Source of the DNA: Chitinophagaceae bacterium UBA4857 | Lineage (GTDB): Bacteria > Bacteroidota > Bacteroidia > Chitinophagales > Chitinophagaceae | DNA: 22,786 nucleotides | Direction: 5' to 3' | Assembly: GCA_002399735.1 (NCBI GenBank) | Contig: DHEF01000032.1 | Location: 16,782 to 39,567, forward strand | Shown here: positions 1 to 7,157 of the stretch, one piece after another | Layout: the number at the start of each line of letters is the position of its first letter | Position numbering within the stretch: the stretch's first letter is position 1 | Made by a program: the position numbers and the translations under genes | The notes under the pieces: generated by a model | Databases searched by the model: none | What the model saw: only the letters and a program-made list of their open reading frames with translations | What the model was told of the DNA's origin: nothing

Positions 1-14
1 AACCCTATCGGGTT

Positions 15-56
15 ACAACAGACGATGCCAGTAGCACTGCAGCTGGTAACAAAAAA
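15..56 (-). repeat. Dispersed intergenic repeat, copy A (inverted)
   Basis: Read on the minus strand this block begins with a T run followed by GTTACCAGC and ends with CATCGTCTGTTGT. The same arrangement is present on the plus strand at 4161-4203, with roughly 36 of 43 positions alike and one single-base gap. It lies directly beyond the terminator of the barrel gene, and its T run doubles as the terminator's T tract. I see no coding sequence in it. Its function is unknown. Confidence 0.6.
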
Positions 57-90
57 AAATAGCTAACTAACATTACTGTTAATTAGCTAT
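51..90 (-). terminator. Rho-independent-type terminator of the outer-membrane barrel gene
   Basis: Positions 59-71 and 78-90 form a 13-bp stem with one mismatch and a 6-base loop. On the minus strand the stem is followed by a run of nine T residues (51-59). It lies about 40 bases past the stop codon of the minus-strand barrel gene. The stem is AT-rich, so termination may be weak. Confidence 0.6.
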
Positions 91-106
91 CTATAAAATT
101 TGTCTC

Positions 107-127
107 AAATCTTAATTCTCAAATCTC
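107..127. repeat. Three heptamer units (AAATCTN type)
   Basis: AAATCTT, AATTCTC and AAATCTC follow one another at exact 7-base spacing. The unit resembles that of the longer array at 22549-22618. The block sits between the stop codon of the barrel gene and its terminator hairpin. Confidence 0.5.
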
Positions 128-131
128 ACCA

Positions 132-3038
132 CTAGTTAAACCTGATATTTCTATCCATCATACGGTTCATGCCCGGAGGCATTGGCATGCCTTGCGACGG
201 TTGTTTACTACCGCTCATACGGTTAATGCTAAACAAGAAACTAACCATAAAATAACGACGTAATACCATGCTGCGAATGTCCTGAATATAGTTATCGCCA
301 TTGGTACGTTGTATACTTTGGTTTTGGTTTAATAAGTCACGTACCGAGAATTTTATTTCACCATTCTTTTTCTTGAAAATTTGCTTGGCTACACTGGCAT
401 TCCACAATGGTATGGCCTGATTAAAACCTTCGGCACGGCCGGTATTTAATATATAATCAAAATCGGTAGCTATAATAAAGTTAGCCGGCAGTGTGTAACT
501 AACATCGGTACTATAGGTTTGCGTGAAATAATCTTCGTTCAACATTTTATTAACAGAGTACTTAATGTTGGTATAAGTAACGTTGGCATTTAAACCAAGG
601 TTTAATTTGTTTTTACTAATGTTTACACCCACGCCTTGTGTGGCAGAAATAGTTTGCCCTATATTTTTTTGTTTGTACAATAAAGTAACATCACGCAGGT
701 AACTCAGGTTGTTGGTAAAGTTTAAACTGGAGCCTTTCCAATCCGGATTTTTAAATGGCAAACCCAATGTTACAAACGAGAAAGCGCGGGTATAACCATC
801 CATATTGGTAGGACGAGAAATTTGTACCCCCTGACCCATTGAGTCTATACTGTTGATAATTTTATTATCGGTTGTGCTTACCGTAATGTTAGCCGCCAAA
901 AACTTAAAGTTTAAAATATTAAAGCTGTTATAACCTACTGTAAAGTTGTGGTTAAACTCTTGTTTTAAATCGGGGTTACCGGTACGTATATTTAACGGAT
1001 CGCTTACATCGGGCACATTTTGTAACTGCGTAATAGTTGGCTGGTTGGTACGGCCATTGTAAGAGAAACGCAGGTTTTTACTACGTGCGGGCGTAAAGTT
1101 AAAATTAGCGGTTGGAAAAAAGTTTACATAACTGGCTTTGCTGGTTGAATCTTTAGCAGTAGCAGCCTGATAACTATCACTTGTTAAAGTTGATTGTTGC
1201 ACACCAATACCAATTTGGTAATTATACTTTGGATTTTGCACCCTGAAGTTTGTACCTACACGATGAGCCGTAAACCTGTTTTCAAAATTATTGGTCAGCA
1301 ATAAATTAGGGTCATCAAATTTGTCGTTAAGCGGATTAAAATTATACGTTTCTTTTTCCGAATTGCTTTTATTATTGGTGTAAGCGTAGTTAACTTCTAA
1401 CAATTTATTTAACGCCAATGGCTCGGTGTAGGATGCACTTAATACATTATTATTGGTTTTATTGCTTTGTTTATCCTGCTGGTGTTGCGATATGTTACGG
1501 ATAATATCGCCGGTTTGGTTAAAAAAAACGTTATCGGATAATAAAAACCCGTTAGAGTTGCTATTGCCCCATGTGTTAGACCAGCCCAGGGTTAGTGTTC
1601 GGCCTGTTTTTTTAAAGCGCTTGCGTAGTAATAAATTATTGTTCCAGTTATAACCATCGCGGTTATTGGTGTTTTCCCGGTTACCGGTTTGTCCTAAATA
1701 ATCAGCACCCAATCCTTTTCTAACATTGGTAAACGAGGTATCAATGTTTTCGTTTTCCGAATGTTGAAAGGTTAAACTTGGCGTGTACAAAATAGAAGTC
1801 ATTGAATCTAACTGCGCCTCTAAACGAATATTAAAGCGATGGTTCTGATTAATATTATTGGAGCGTACCTGCCTGTTAAGACTGGCGCTGGAGTCATTAG
1901 GAAAAGTGCTTTGACGTAAAGTGTTTTGTTCCTGCTCGGCATTGCTGTTAGAGAAAAAATAACTGCCGGTTACTTTTACTTTTTTCCCCCACTCATCGCT
2001 ATAGTTTAAACCGGTTGACAATGAACGGGTAATACCGGTTGCGCCACCACCACCACCGCCAAAACCGCCCATCATACCGCCACCGCCGCCGCGTACAGCA
2101 ACCATTTGCATACCACCACCCATGCCGCCGCCACCGCCGCCACCAAAACCGCTAAAGCCACCCATGGTGCTAATTACATCACTAAACGAAAAACCGGTTT
2201 CGTTAATATTGTTTACGTTTAATAAACCAGATATTCTTCGTGGACCTGAAAAATAGTTAGCACTTAAATTTCCTTTGTATGTGCCCCTATCGCCATAACC
2301 TGCCAAGGCACGTGCAAACAACCCTTTATTACGGTCTTTCTTTAATTTAATATTAATGGTTTTAGCACGGCTACCATCTTCAATCTTGGTAAACTTTGCC
2401 TGATCGCTCATATCATCATATACCTGTATGCTCTCCACCATATCGGCTGTTAGGTTTTTGGTAGCCAGTTTAGGGTCGTTACCAAAAAACTCTTTACCAT
2501 CAACATATACTTTTTGTATATCCTCACCCTGGGCTTTAATATTGCCATCTTTATCAACCTGTACGCCGGGTAGTTTTTTTAATAAATCTTCCACCGTAGC
2601 ATTGGGTACTGTTTTAAAGGCACTGGCATTAAACTGGGTAGTATCGCCTTTTACAACAATGGGGGCTTCGCTGGTTACCACTACTTCGTTTAACAGTTTA
2701 GCATCGTTAAGCGGCTGAATTTCGCCTAAGTCAACAGTTTTATTTTCCTCCGTAAGTGTTACTGATTTTTTTGTTTCCAAATAAGACTGGTGCGATATTA
2801 TTACGCGGTAAGCTTTTACAGCCAGACCTTTAAATGCAAAAACACCTTCTTTATTACTTAAAGTAAATGTTACCAGGCTGGAGTCTGCAGCCGATAATAA
2901 AGTTATCGTTGCATCGGCAATGCCTTGTTTTGTAGTGCTATCAATTAATTTTCCTGTAATGCTGCCATCGGCTTTTTGTGCATGCAAATACAGGGTGGTG
3001 AATACGCTCAGGATGAGCAGCAATAAAATTTTTCTCAT
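132..3038 (-). CDS. Outer-membrane beta-barrel (TonB-dependent receptor-like) protein
   Basis: This 968-residue exported protein begins with a Sec signal peptide (MRKILLLLILSVFTTLYLHA, cleaved near AQ). A carboxypeptidase-regulatory-like beta-sandwich follows (about residues 20-105), then a plug-like domain (about 110-235, with VYVDGKEFFGNDP) and a long C-terminal beta-barrel. The order matches the Bacteroidota outer-membrane beta-barrel family related to TonB-dependent receptors. No SusD-like partner is adjacent, so it is not an obvious SusC polysaccharide system, and the substrate is unknown. The frame can be extended to a TTG at 3053, but the ATG at 3036-3038 places the signal peptide correctly. 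Odd features are a glycine/methionine-rich stretch (about residues 293-335) and a Met/Pro-rich C-terminal tail. It is transcribed divergently from the 3248 gene and ends at an AT-rich terminator. Confidence 0.9.
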   Translation of the reverse strand: MRKILLLLILSVFTTLYLHAQKADGSITGKLIDSTTKQGIADATITLLSAADSSLVTFTLSNKEGVFAFKGLAVKAYRVIISHQSYLETKKSVTLTEENKTVDLGEIQPLNDAKLLNEVVVTSEAPIVVKGDTTQFNASAFKTVPNATVEDLLKKLPGVQVDKDGNIKAQGEDIQKVYVDGKEFFGNDPKLATKNLTADMVESIQVYDDMSDQAKFTKIEDGSRAKTINIKLKKDRNKGLFARALAGYGDRGTYKGNLSANYFSGPRRISGLLNVNNINETGFSFSDVISTMGGFSGFGGGGGGGMGGGMQMVAVRGGGGGMMGGFGGGGGGATGITRSLSTGLNYSDEWGKKVKVTGSYFFSNSNAEQEQNTLRQSTFPNDSSASLNRQVRSNNINQNHRFNIRLEAQLDSMTSILYTPSLTFQHSENENIDTSFTNVRKGLGADYLGQTGNRENTNNRDGYNWNNNLLLRKRFKKTGRTLTLGWSNTWGNSNSNGFLLSDNVFFNQTGDIIRNISQHQQDKQSNKTNNNVLSASYTEPLALNKLLEVNYAYTNNKSNSEKETYNFNPLNDKFDDPNLLLTNNFENRFTAHRVGTNFRVQNPKYNYQIGIGVQQSTLTSDSYQAATAKDSTSKASYVNFFPTANFNFTPARSKNLRFSYNGRTNQPTITQLQNVPDVSDPLNIRTGNPDLKQEFNHNFTVGYNSFNILNFKFLAANITVSTTDNKIINSIDSMGQGVQISRPTNMDGYTRAFSFVTLGLPFKNPDWKGSSLNFTNNLSYLRDVTLLYKQKNIGQTISATQGVGVNISKNKLNLGLNANVTYTNIKYSVNKMLNEDYFTQTYSTDVSYTLPANFIIATDFDYILNTGRAEGFNQAIPLWNASVAKQIFKKKNGEIKFSVRDLLNQNQSIQRTNGDNYIQDIRSMVLRRYFMVSFLFSINRMSGSKQPSQGMPMPPGMNRMMDRNIRFN

Positions 3039-3247
3039 AATGTTTGGTGACAATTAGTACGAAATTAGACGTATGTTTTTTTAAAACCTTCAGCTACCAT
3101 CTTGTTTTTTTAAAAAATTATTTAAACGGTAAGCTTAAAACTATTGTCGGTAAAGGGTTTTGGCCGATTGTACACGGGCGTTCGTATATGAATAAGCGTA
3201 TTTTATCCATTCTTTTTTAGTATCTTAACTATTCATTTTTATTTGCC

Positions 3248-4075
3248 ATGTGGGATAATATTATCAATTACTTTTCTACTTTGGAGCAGCACCCCATACA
3301 ACGTATGGCCATACTGGTGGTTGGCTTGTTATTGTTCTGGATTATTGAAGGTGCTATACCATTATTACCCCTGAAGTACAAAAAAACAAAACTGCGCCAT
3401 GCAGCAGTAAACTTTGGCTTTACCGTTATTCATTTAATTATACATACTTTTTTAGCCATACTTATTGTTATGTTGTCGGATTGGTGCCGCACACAAAACT
3501 TTGGAATGGTGTATTGGTTTAATGCAAATATTTTAGGTGCTATTTTTATTGGGGTGCTGGCTTTAGATTTTAGCAGTTGGCTGGTACACCTGGTAATGCA
3601 TAAAGTGCCGGTACTGTGGCGTTTTCATCTTATTCATCACAGCGATAATAATGTAGATGTTACTACCGGCCTGCGCCATCATCCCGGCGATAGTTTGTTA
3701 CGTGGTATATTTTTTCTGTTACTCATTTTTGTTTCGGGTGCGCCTATGTACAGTGTTATGATTTACCAAACACTGGTGGTATTGGCCACGGCTTTTACAC
3801 ATGCCAATATAAGTTTACCCCGTCGTTTAGATAAGGCCTTGAGCTATGTATTGGTATCGCCCAATATGCATAAGGTACATCATCATTGGGTGCAACCGTA
3901 TACAGATAGTAACTATGGTGCTGTGTTCTCTATCTGGGACCGCATGTTTAAAACCTTCACTACACTTGATCCTAAAAAAATTAAGTACGGATTGGATAAA
4001 TACTATCCCAACGAAAAAGACGAAGATTTTATCGCTTTAATGAAAAGGCCTTTCCAGAAATTGAAAGATGATTAA
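3248..4075 (+). CDS. Sterol desaturase / fatty acid hydroxylase superfamily membrane protein
   Basis: This 275-residue integral membrane protein carries the histidine clusters of the fatty-acid-hydroxylase superfamily, which bind a di-iron centre. They are HLVMH (114-118), HLIHH (127-131), RHH (143-145), H185 and HKVHH (208-212). Hydrophobic segments lie near residues 20-40, 52-76, 92-112 and 154-182. Enzymes of this type hydroxylate or desaturate lipids using O2; in Bacteroidota they act on fatty acids, carotenoids or unknown lipids, and the substrate cannot be read here. It is a single gene, divergent from the barrel gene. The ATG at 3248 is the first good start, with no clear Shine-Dalgarno. 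A poor -7 box (TATCTTAA, 3221-3228) lies upstream. No terminator hairpin is evident downstream. Confidence 0.9.
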   Translation: MWDNIINYFSTLEQHPIQRMAILVVGLLLFWIIEGAIPLLPLKYKKTKLRHAAVNFGFTVIHLIIHTFLAILIVMLSDWCRTQNFGMVYWFNANILGAIFIGVLALDFSSWLVHLVMHKVPVLWRFHLIHHSDNNVDVTTGLRHHPGDSLLRGIFFLLLIFVSGAPMYSVMIYQTLVVLATAFTHANISLPRRLDKALSYVLVSPNMHKVHHHWVQPYTDSNYGAVFSIWDRMFKTFTTLDPKKIKYGLDKYYPNEKDEDFIALMKRPFQKLKDD

Positions 4076-4132
4076 TGTAAAGGGAAGTTCAAAAGTTCAA
4101 TGTTGTCGTGAGCAAGCAGAGGTTTCTTCTAT

Positions 4133-4160
4133 ATACTAAATACTTTATACTACATACTAA
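4133..4160. repeat. Heptamer tandem array, ATACTAA type
   Basis: Four contiguous 7-base units are present: ATACTAA, ATACTTT, ATACTAC, ATACTAA. The array directly abuts the dispersed repeat at 4161. Confidence 0.65.
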
Positions 4161-4203
4161 TTTTTTGTTACCAGCAGCAGTAATACTAATCATCGTCTGT
4201 TGT
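4161..4203 (+). repeat. Dispersed intergenic repeat, copy B
   Basis: The block starts with a T run plus GTTACCAGC and ends with CATCGTCTGTTGT. It matches the reverse complement of 15-56 closely. The repeat may continue rightwards (GTGTCACTCACTGC), but copy A diverges there. Confidence 0.6.
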
Positions 4204-4454
4204 GTCACTCACTGCATCGTTCAGAACTTTATTCATCATCGTGTTTTATTGTAGTCTACTATATTTACTTGTGTGTTGTTCTGCGTAGCCAGTTACAATA
4301 TTACCACAGCGTTGCACAGCGTACTTTCACCGAGTGGCACAAAGAAGCAACATCTAAACACAAAACTCCGTGTACATCTGTAACCAAACTCCTTTAACGC
4401 TGCGGTAAAAAATGTTGCGTGTCCCACGCACCACGGCGCTGTAAAAGCAAATTG

Positions 4455-4482
4455 TGAATTTTCAATTGTCAACTGTCAATTG
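4455..4482. repeat. Heptamer tandem array, TCAATTG type
   Basis: The units TCAATTG, TCAACTG and TCAATTG are contiguous at 4462-4482, preceded by a variant unit TGAATTT. The palindromic CAATTG cores could also form a small hairpin. Confidence 0.6.
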
Positions 4483-4485
4483 TAA

Positions 4486-4586
4486 AAGGGTGAGGGATGG
4501 AAGCGGCATCCTTTTGCGCAGCATTGGCCAATGGCAGCGAGGGGCAAAAGATACAGCGTACAGCCCGACCCGTAGGGGCACCCCAT
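4486..4586. ncRNA. Candidate structured intergenic element
   Basis: Three nested or adjacent inverted repeats lie in about 100 bases that are more GC-rich than the flanks. ATCCTTTTGC (4508-4517) pairs with GCAAAAGAT (4544-4552) with one bulged base. Inside that is the perfect palindrome CATTGGCCAATG (4522-4533). Downstream, GCCCGACCCGTAGGGGC (4563-4579) can fold into a short GC hairpin. The layout resembles conserved intergenic elements that I associate with Bacteroidota genomes, possibly a structured RNA of the Flavo-1 kind, but I cannot confirm any Rfam match. Its strand is undetermined. Confidence 0.35.
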
Positions 4587-4650
4587 AAGACTAATCAACA
4601 CACTTACAAAAGTTAATAAAATGTAAAAAAGCAACATTAACTCCGAAATA

Positions 4651-4681
4651 TTTCGTAACAAAATAAATCTTCCTATATTTG
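4651..4681 (+). promoter_or_regulatory. Bacteroidota-type promoter of the two-PDZ gene
   Basis: A -7 box TATATTTG (4674-4681) fits TAnnTTTG exactly. It is preceded, after a 19-base spacer, by TTTC (4651-4654), one base away from the -33 consensus TTTG. Transcription would start about 30 bases upstream of the ATG at 4718. Confidence 0.6.
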
Positions 4682-4717
4682 ATGTACGAAGATTAACGTA
4701 CTTAAAAAATTTCTTAT

Positions 4718-5710
4718 ATGCAATTCAAAAAATTATCTGCATTGGGTATTGGTGTTTGTTTATTAAGCACTGTAACGCTTTTTGCGCAACAAGAAGTAAT
4801 TGTAGAAGGCAAACCTTCAAAAAAATTGAAAGAACAAATTACCATTTCGTTTGATACGGACAACAAAGAAAAAGTTGTTGTAGAAGTAGATGGTGACAAA
4901 GTAACGGTTAACGGTAAACCCGTTGAAAATTTTGAGTCGGGCAAAGTAAGTGTACATAGAAATAAAGGCGTGTCAGTATTTGGTTATGGTACCAGTAACC
5001 TTAACGGCTACAACTTGTTTAACGATTACTCCAACAAAGCTATGTTAGGTGTAACCACCGATAAAACCGAACAAGGGGTAAAAGTTTTAAGCATTACCAA
5101 AGAAAGTGCGGCAGCTATTGCCGGTATTAAAGAAGGCGATGTTATTACTAAGATTGATGATAAAAAAATAACTGAGCCGGACGGGTTAAGTGAAATTATT
5201 AAAACAAAAAAACCTGGTGATAAGGTTGATGTGTATGTATTACGTGACAAAAAAGAACAAAAGTTAAAAGCTGAGCTTAAAAAGTGGTCCGGACTTACCA
5301 GTACCTATAGTTTTTCGCCTACAGACTTTAATGTGGAAGGCTTGGAACTGGAAAAACTTTTAGGTGGTACTTTCCCCGGTGACAGATTAACAACTCCTCG
5401 TAATTACGGCGTAAGAGTAGCAGCTAGTTCAACACCCAAATTTGGTATATCTGTACAGGATACTGATGATGGTGTAGGCGTTAAAGTAATTAAATTAACC
5501 GATGATGGCAGTGCTGCCAAAGCTGGTGTTAAGGTTGATGATATTATTACCAGTATAGATGATAAAGAAGTAAACAGCACTGACGAAATAAGCAAAATTT
5601 TGCGTGACAGTAAAGACAAAACTTCGGTGAAAATGAAAGTAAAACGCAATGGTAAATCTCAAACAATTGATGTAAAAATTCCACGTAAAATAAAAACAGC
5701 GAATTTGTAA
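4718..5710 (+). CDS. Exported protein with two PDZ domains
   Basis: This 330-residue protein has a signal peptide (MQFKKLSALGIGVCLLSTVT, cleavage near FAQ), a charged beta-rich segment (about 25-100), and two PDZ domains. PDZ1 spans about 105-195 (AMLGVTTDKTEQGVKVLSI ... AGIKEGDVITKID). PDZ2 spans about 240-325 (FGISVQDTDDGVGVKVIKL ... AGVKVDDIITSID). The tandem PDZ arrangement resembles the C-terminal half of HtrA/DegP proteases, but no serine-protease domain is present. It is therefore probably a periplasmic or surface scaffold or substrate-binding protein rather than a protease. It has its own promoter and terminator, so it is monocistronic. It is convergent with the aspartyl-protease/PDZ gene; a shared role in envelope protein quality control is only a guess. 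Confidence 0.85.
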   Translation: MQFKKLSALGIGVCLLSTVTLFAQQEVIVEGKPSKKLKEQITISFDTDNKEKVVVEVDGDKVTVNGKPVENFESGKVSVHRNKGVSVFGYGTSNLNGYNLFNDYSNKAMLGVTTDKTEQGVKVLSITKESAAAIAGIKEGDVITKIDDKKITEPDGLSEIIKTKKPGDKVDVYVLRDKKEQKLKAELKKWSGLTSTYSFSPTDFNVEGLELEKLLGGTFPGDRLTTPRNYGVRVAASSTPKFGISVQDTDDGVGVKVIKLTDDGSAAKAGVKVDDIITSIDDKEVNSTDEISKILRDSKDKTSVKMKVKRNGKSQTIDVKIPRKIKTANL

Positions 5711-5738
5711 ATCTTTCTCATGTGTTAATAATAATCAT

Positions 5739-5770
5739 CCCCCGAAGTTTTCTAACTGTCGGGGTTTTTA
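5739..5770 (+). terminator. Terminator of the two-PDZ gene
   Basis: The stem CCCCGA (5740-5745) / TCGGGG (5759-5764) is followed by five T residues (5765-5769), 30 bases after the stop codon. It lies just outside the stop of the convergent gene. On the minus strand it lacks a downstream T run, so it mainly serves the plus strand. Confidence 0.8.
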
Positions 5771-5780
5771 TTTATAGAAA

Positions 5781-7004
5781 TTATTTTAAAATTGATTTTA
5801 CTTTTACAGTAAAACTTTGCAACACTCCATCACGTCTTATTATCATTTTTACTTTTTGGTCAGGGGCCTGCATGGCAATTTTATATCTATTCAGGTTTTG
5901 AGAAAAATCAGTACCAATGGCTACTATCACATCGCCAACTTTTAATCCTGCCTTTTCTCCGGGTGAACCGTTTGCAACTTCTGCCACTTCAATTTGCCCG
6001 TCAATCATATATATTTCCAGTCCGGAATAAGCATAGTCAAAGCTTTCGTTAAAATGCGTATTGGGCTTTAAGTGAAATTCGCGTTTAGCATAATTAATGA
6101 TACAGTTAAACCTGCGTAACAAATCGTTACCAATTAAACCGCCCATGCTTGGGTAGCTGGTTACATTAAACTCATCTTCAAATATATTAACCGGTACTTT
6201 TTTAAACTTATAAGGCCCTAACCTGAACTCTTTTAAAACAGTAATGTACATATCAATTTTACCACCCAGCCCTTCGGCTTGTTTGGCAAAAGTTTTTCGT
6301 TTCTTTTTTAAAAAAGCGCTGTCCTCAATAAAATCTTTAGAAAAAAGTACACATAAGCCGGCGCCTATATCATATAAAAACCGCGATTGTATCGTGCGGT
6401 TATCTTTTACAGTTGCAGCTTGTATGGGTAGGGTATTTATAAACGGCCTGAACAGATATCCGCCTTTAGGATATTTAATACTTCCACGGGTACAAATATC
6501 AATATAAGCACTGTCGTAATTAATTTTAAAAATGTAGCGGCTTAATAATGAAAAACCAATGATGCCGTCAATTTTTTCGCCATAAACAGAAGTTAATTTT
6601 TGGTAGTCGTTTACGTGGAAATCAAGGCTATCAACTATAAGACCGGGCAAGCGCAAAGTACGGTTGTGTAACATGCCTACTTTTTTTAAACCGGCTATAC
6701 CCCGGATTGTTTTTTGTGGCTCGGTTGGTTTAAGGTTTAAAAAAGAAGCTGTTGTAGAGTCCAATGAAATACCGCTACTGCCGGTGTCTAAAATAAAACT
6801 TAAGGTATCAGGGTTATTATCTAAACGGGCATGCATTACAATTACACCTCCTGTAAACAACGTAATGGGCACACGGGTAATAAAACGGCTGGGCGGTTCT
6901 ATAAATTCCTCCTGGGCAAAAACGGATGGGGTTTGCCATAAAAAAAAGAATAATGTAATTACTGCATAGGCAGTTTTTTTTCTAAATAAGCAAGGTAATG
7001 GCAT
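5781..7004 (-). CDS. Exported aspartyl protease (retropepsin-like) with C-terminal PDZ domain
   Basis: This 407-residue protein has a signal peptide (KK-containing n-region, hydrophobic core at about 12-23, cleavage near VFAQ). A retropepsin-like fold follows, with the catalytic motif DTGSS (D73-T74-G75). A second DIGAG loop (RFLYDIGAGLCVLFSK) and the IGNDLLRRF element are typical of two-lobed Bacteroidota aspartyl-protease-like proteins. A PDZ domain closes the protein (about 318-405, GSPGEKAGLKVGDVIVAIG). It probably cleaves or binds envelope proteins in the periplasm; substrate unknown. The frame extends to a GTG at 7053-7055, but that would put a Cys-rich tail before the signal peptide, so I prefer the ATG at 7002-7004. 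The second-lobe Asp is followed by Ile-Gly rather than Thr-Gly, which is worth noting for activity. Confidence 0.88.
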   Translation of the reverse strand: MPLPCLFRKKTAYAVITLFFFLWQTPSVFAQEEFIEPPSRFITRVPITLFTGGVIVMHARLDNNPDTLSFILDTGSSGISLDSTTASFLNLKPTEPQKTIRGIAGLKKVGMLHNRTLRLPGLIVDSLDFHVNDYQKLTSVYGEKIDGIIGFSLLSRYIFKINYDSAYIDICTRGSIKYPKGGYLFRPFINTLPIQAATVKDNRTIQSRFLYDIGAGLCVLFSKDFIEDSAFLKKKRKTFAKQAEGLGGKIDMYITVLKEFRLGPYKFKKVPVNIFEDEFNVTSYPSMGGLIGNDLLRRFNCIINYAKREFHLKPNTHFNESFDYAYSGLEIYMIDGQIEVAEVANGSPGEKAGLKVGDVIVAIGTDFSQNLNRYKIAMQAPDQKVKMIIRRDGVLQSFTVKVKSILK

Positions 7005-7082
7005 ACAACAGCAATTTGATGGTTTACAAAAACCCTCCAATTCAATATGATGCACTAGCTACTAATTATATAACTTCCATGC

Positions 7083-7117
7083 ATTACTATTGAAAATTAC
7101 AACATTTTGGTAGTAAT
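7083..7117. other. Interrupted inverted repeat between two minus-strand genes
   Basis: ATTACTA (7083-7089) pairs with TAGTAAT (7111-7117), and AAAAT (7093-7097) pairs with ATTTT (7104-7108) inside it. It lies in the 153-base gap between the SRPBCC/GyrI gene and the aspartyl-protease gene. No T tract follows on the minus strand, so it could be an mRNA-stability or attenuation structure, an operator, or chance in AT-rich DNA. Confidence 0.3.
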
Positions 7118-7157
7118 AAAAGACCATTATGTTGACAGATTGCTGCTTTCTGTGTAT

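Larger units (their letters stand above)
4076..4717. other. Long repeat-rich intergenic region
   Basis: About 640 bases without a credible gene. From left to right it holds four ATACTAA-type heptamers (4133-4160), a dispersed repeat (4161-4203), unassigned sequence (4204-4454), TCAATTG-type heptamers (4455-4482), a candidate structured RNA (4486-4586) and the promoter of the two-PDZ gene (4651-4681). Short open frames here have no recognisable protein features and overlap the repeats. Confidence 0.7.

Noticed and set aside
132..3038. SusC-type polysaccharide-utilisation receptor
   Set aside because: There is no SusD partner, no glycoside hydrolase and the domain style is of the general outer-membrane barrel family.
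4200..4397. Open frame of 65 codons in the plus strand of the repeat-rich intergenic region
   Set aside because: It lies over a dispersed repeat, has no recognisable domain or start signal, and its composition (many Ser/Cys/Tyr) is that of translated non-coding DNA.
4476..4661. Minus-strand open frame of 61 codons over the candidate structured element
   Set aside because: It overlaps the palindromes and heptamers, and the promoter of the next gene; no protein features.
4718..5710. HtrA/DegP-type serine protease
   Set aside because: Only PDZ domains are present; there is no trypsin-like domain and no GNSGG-type motif.
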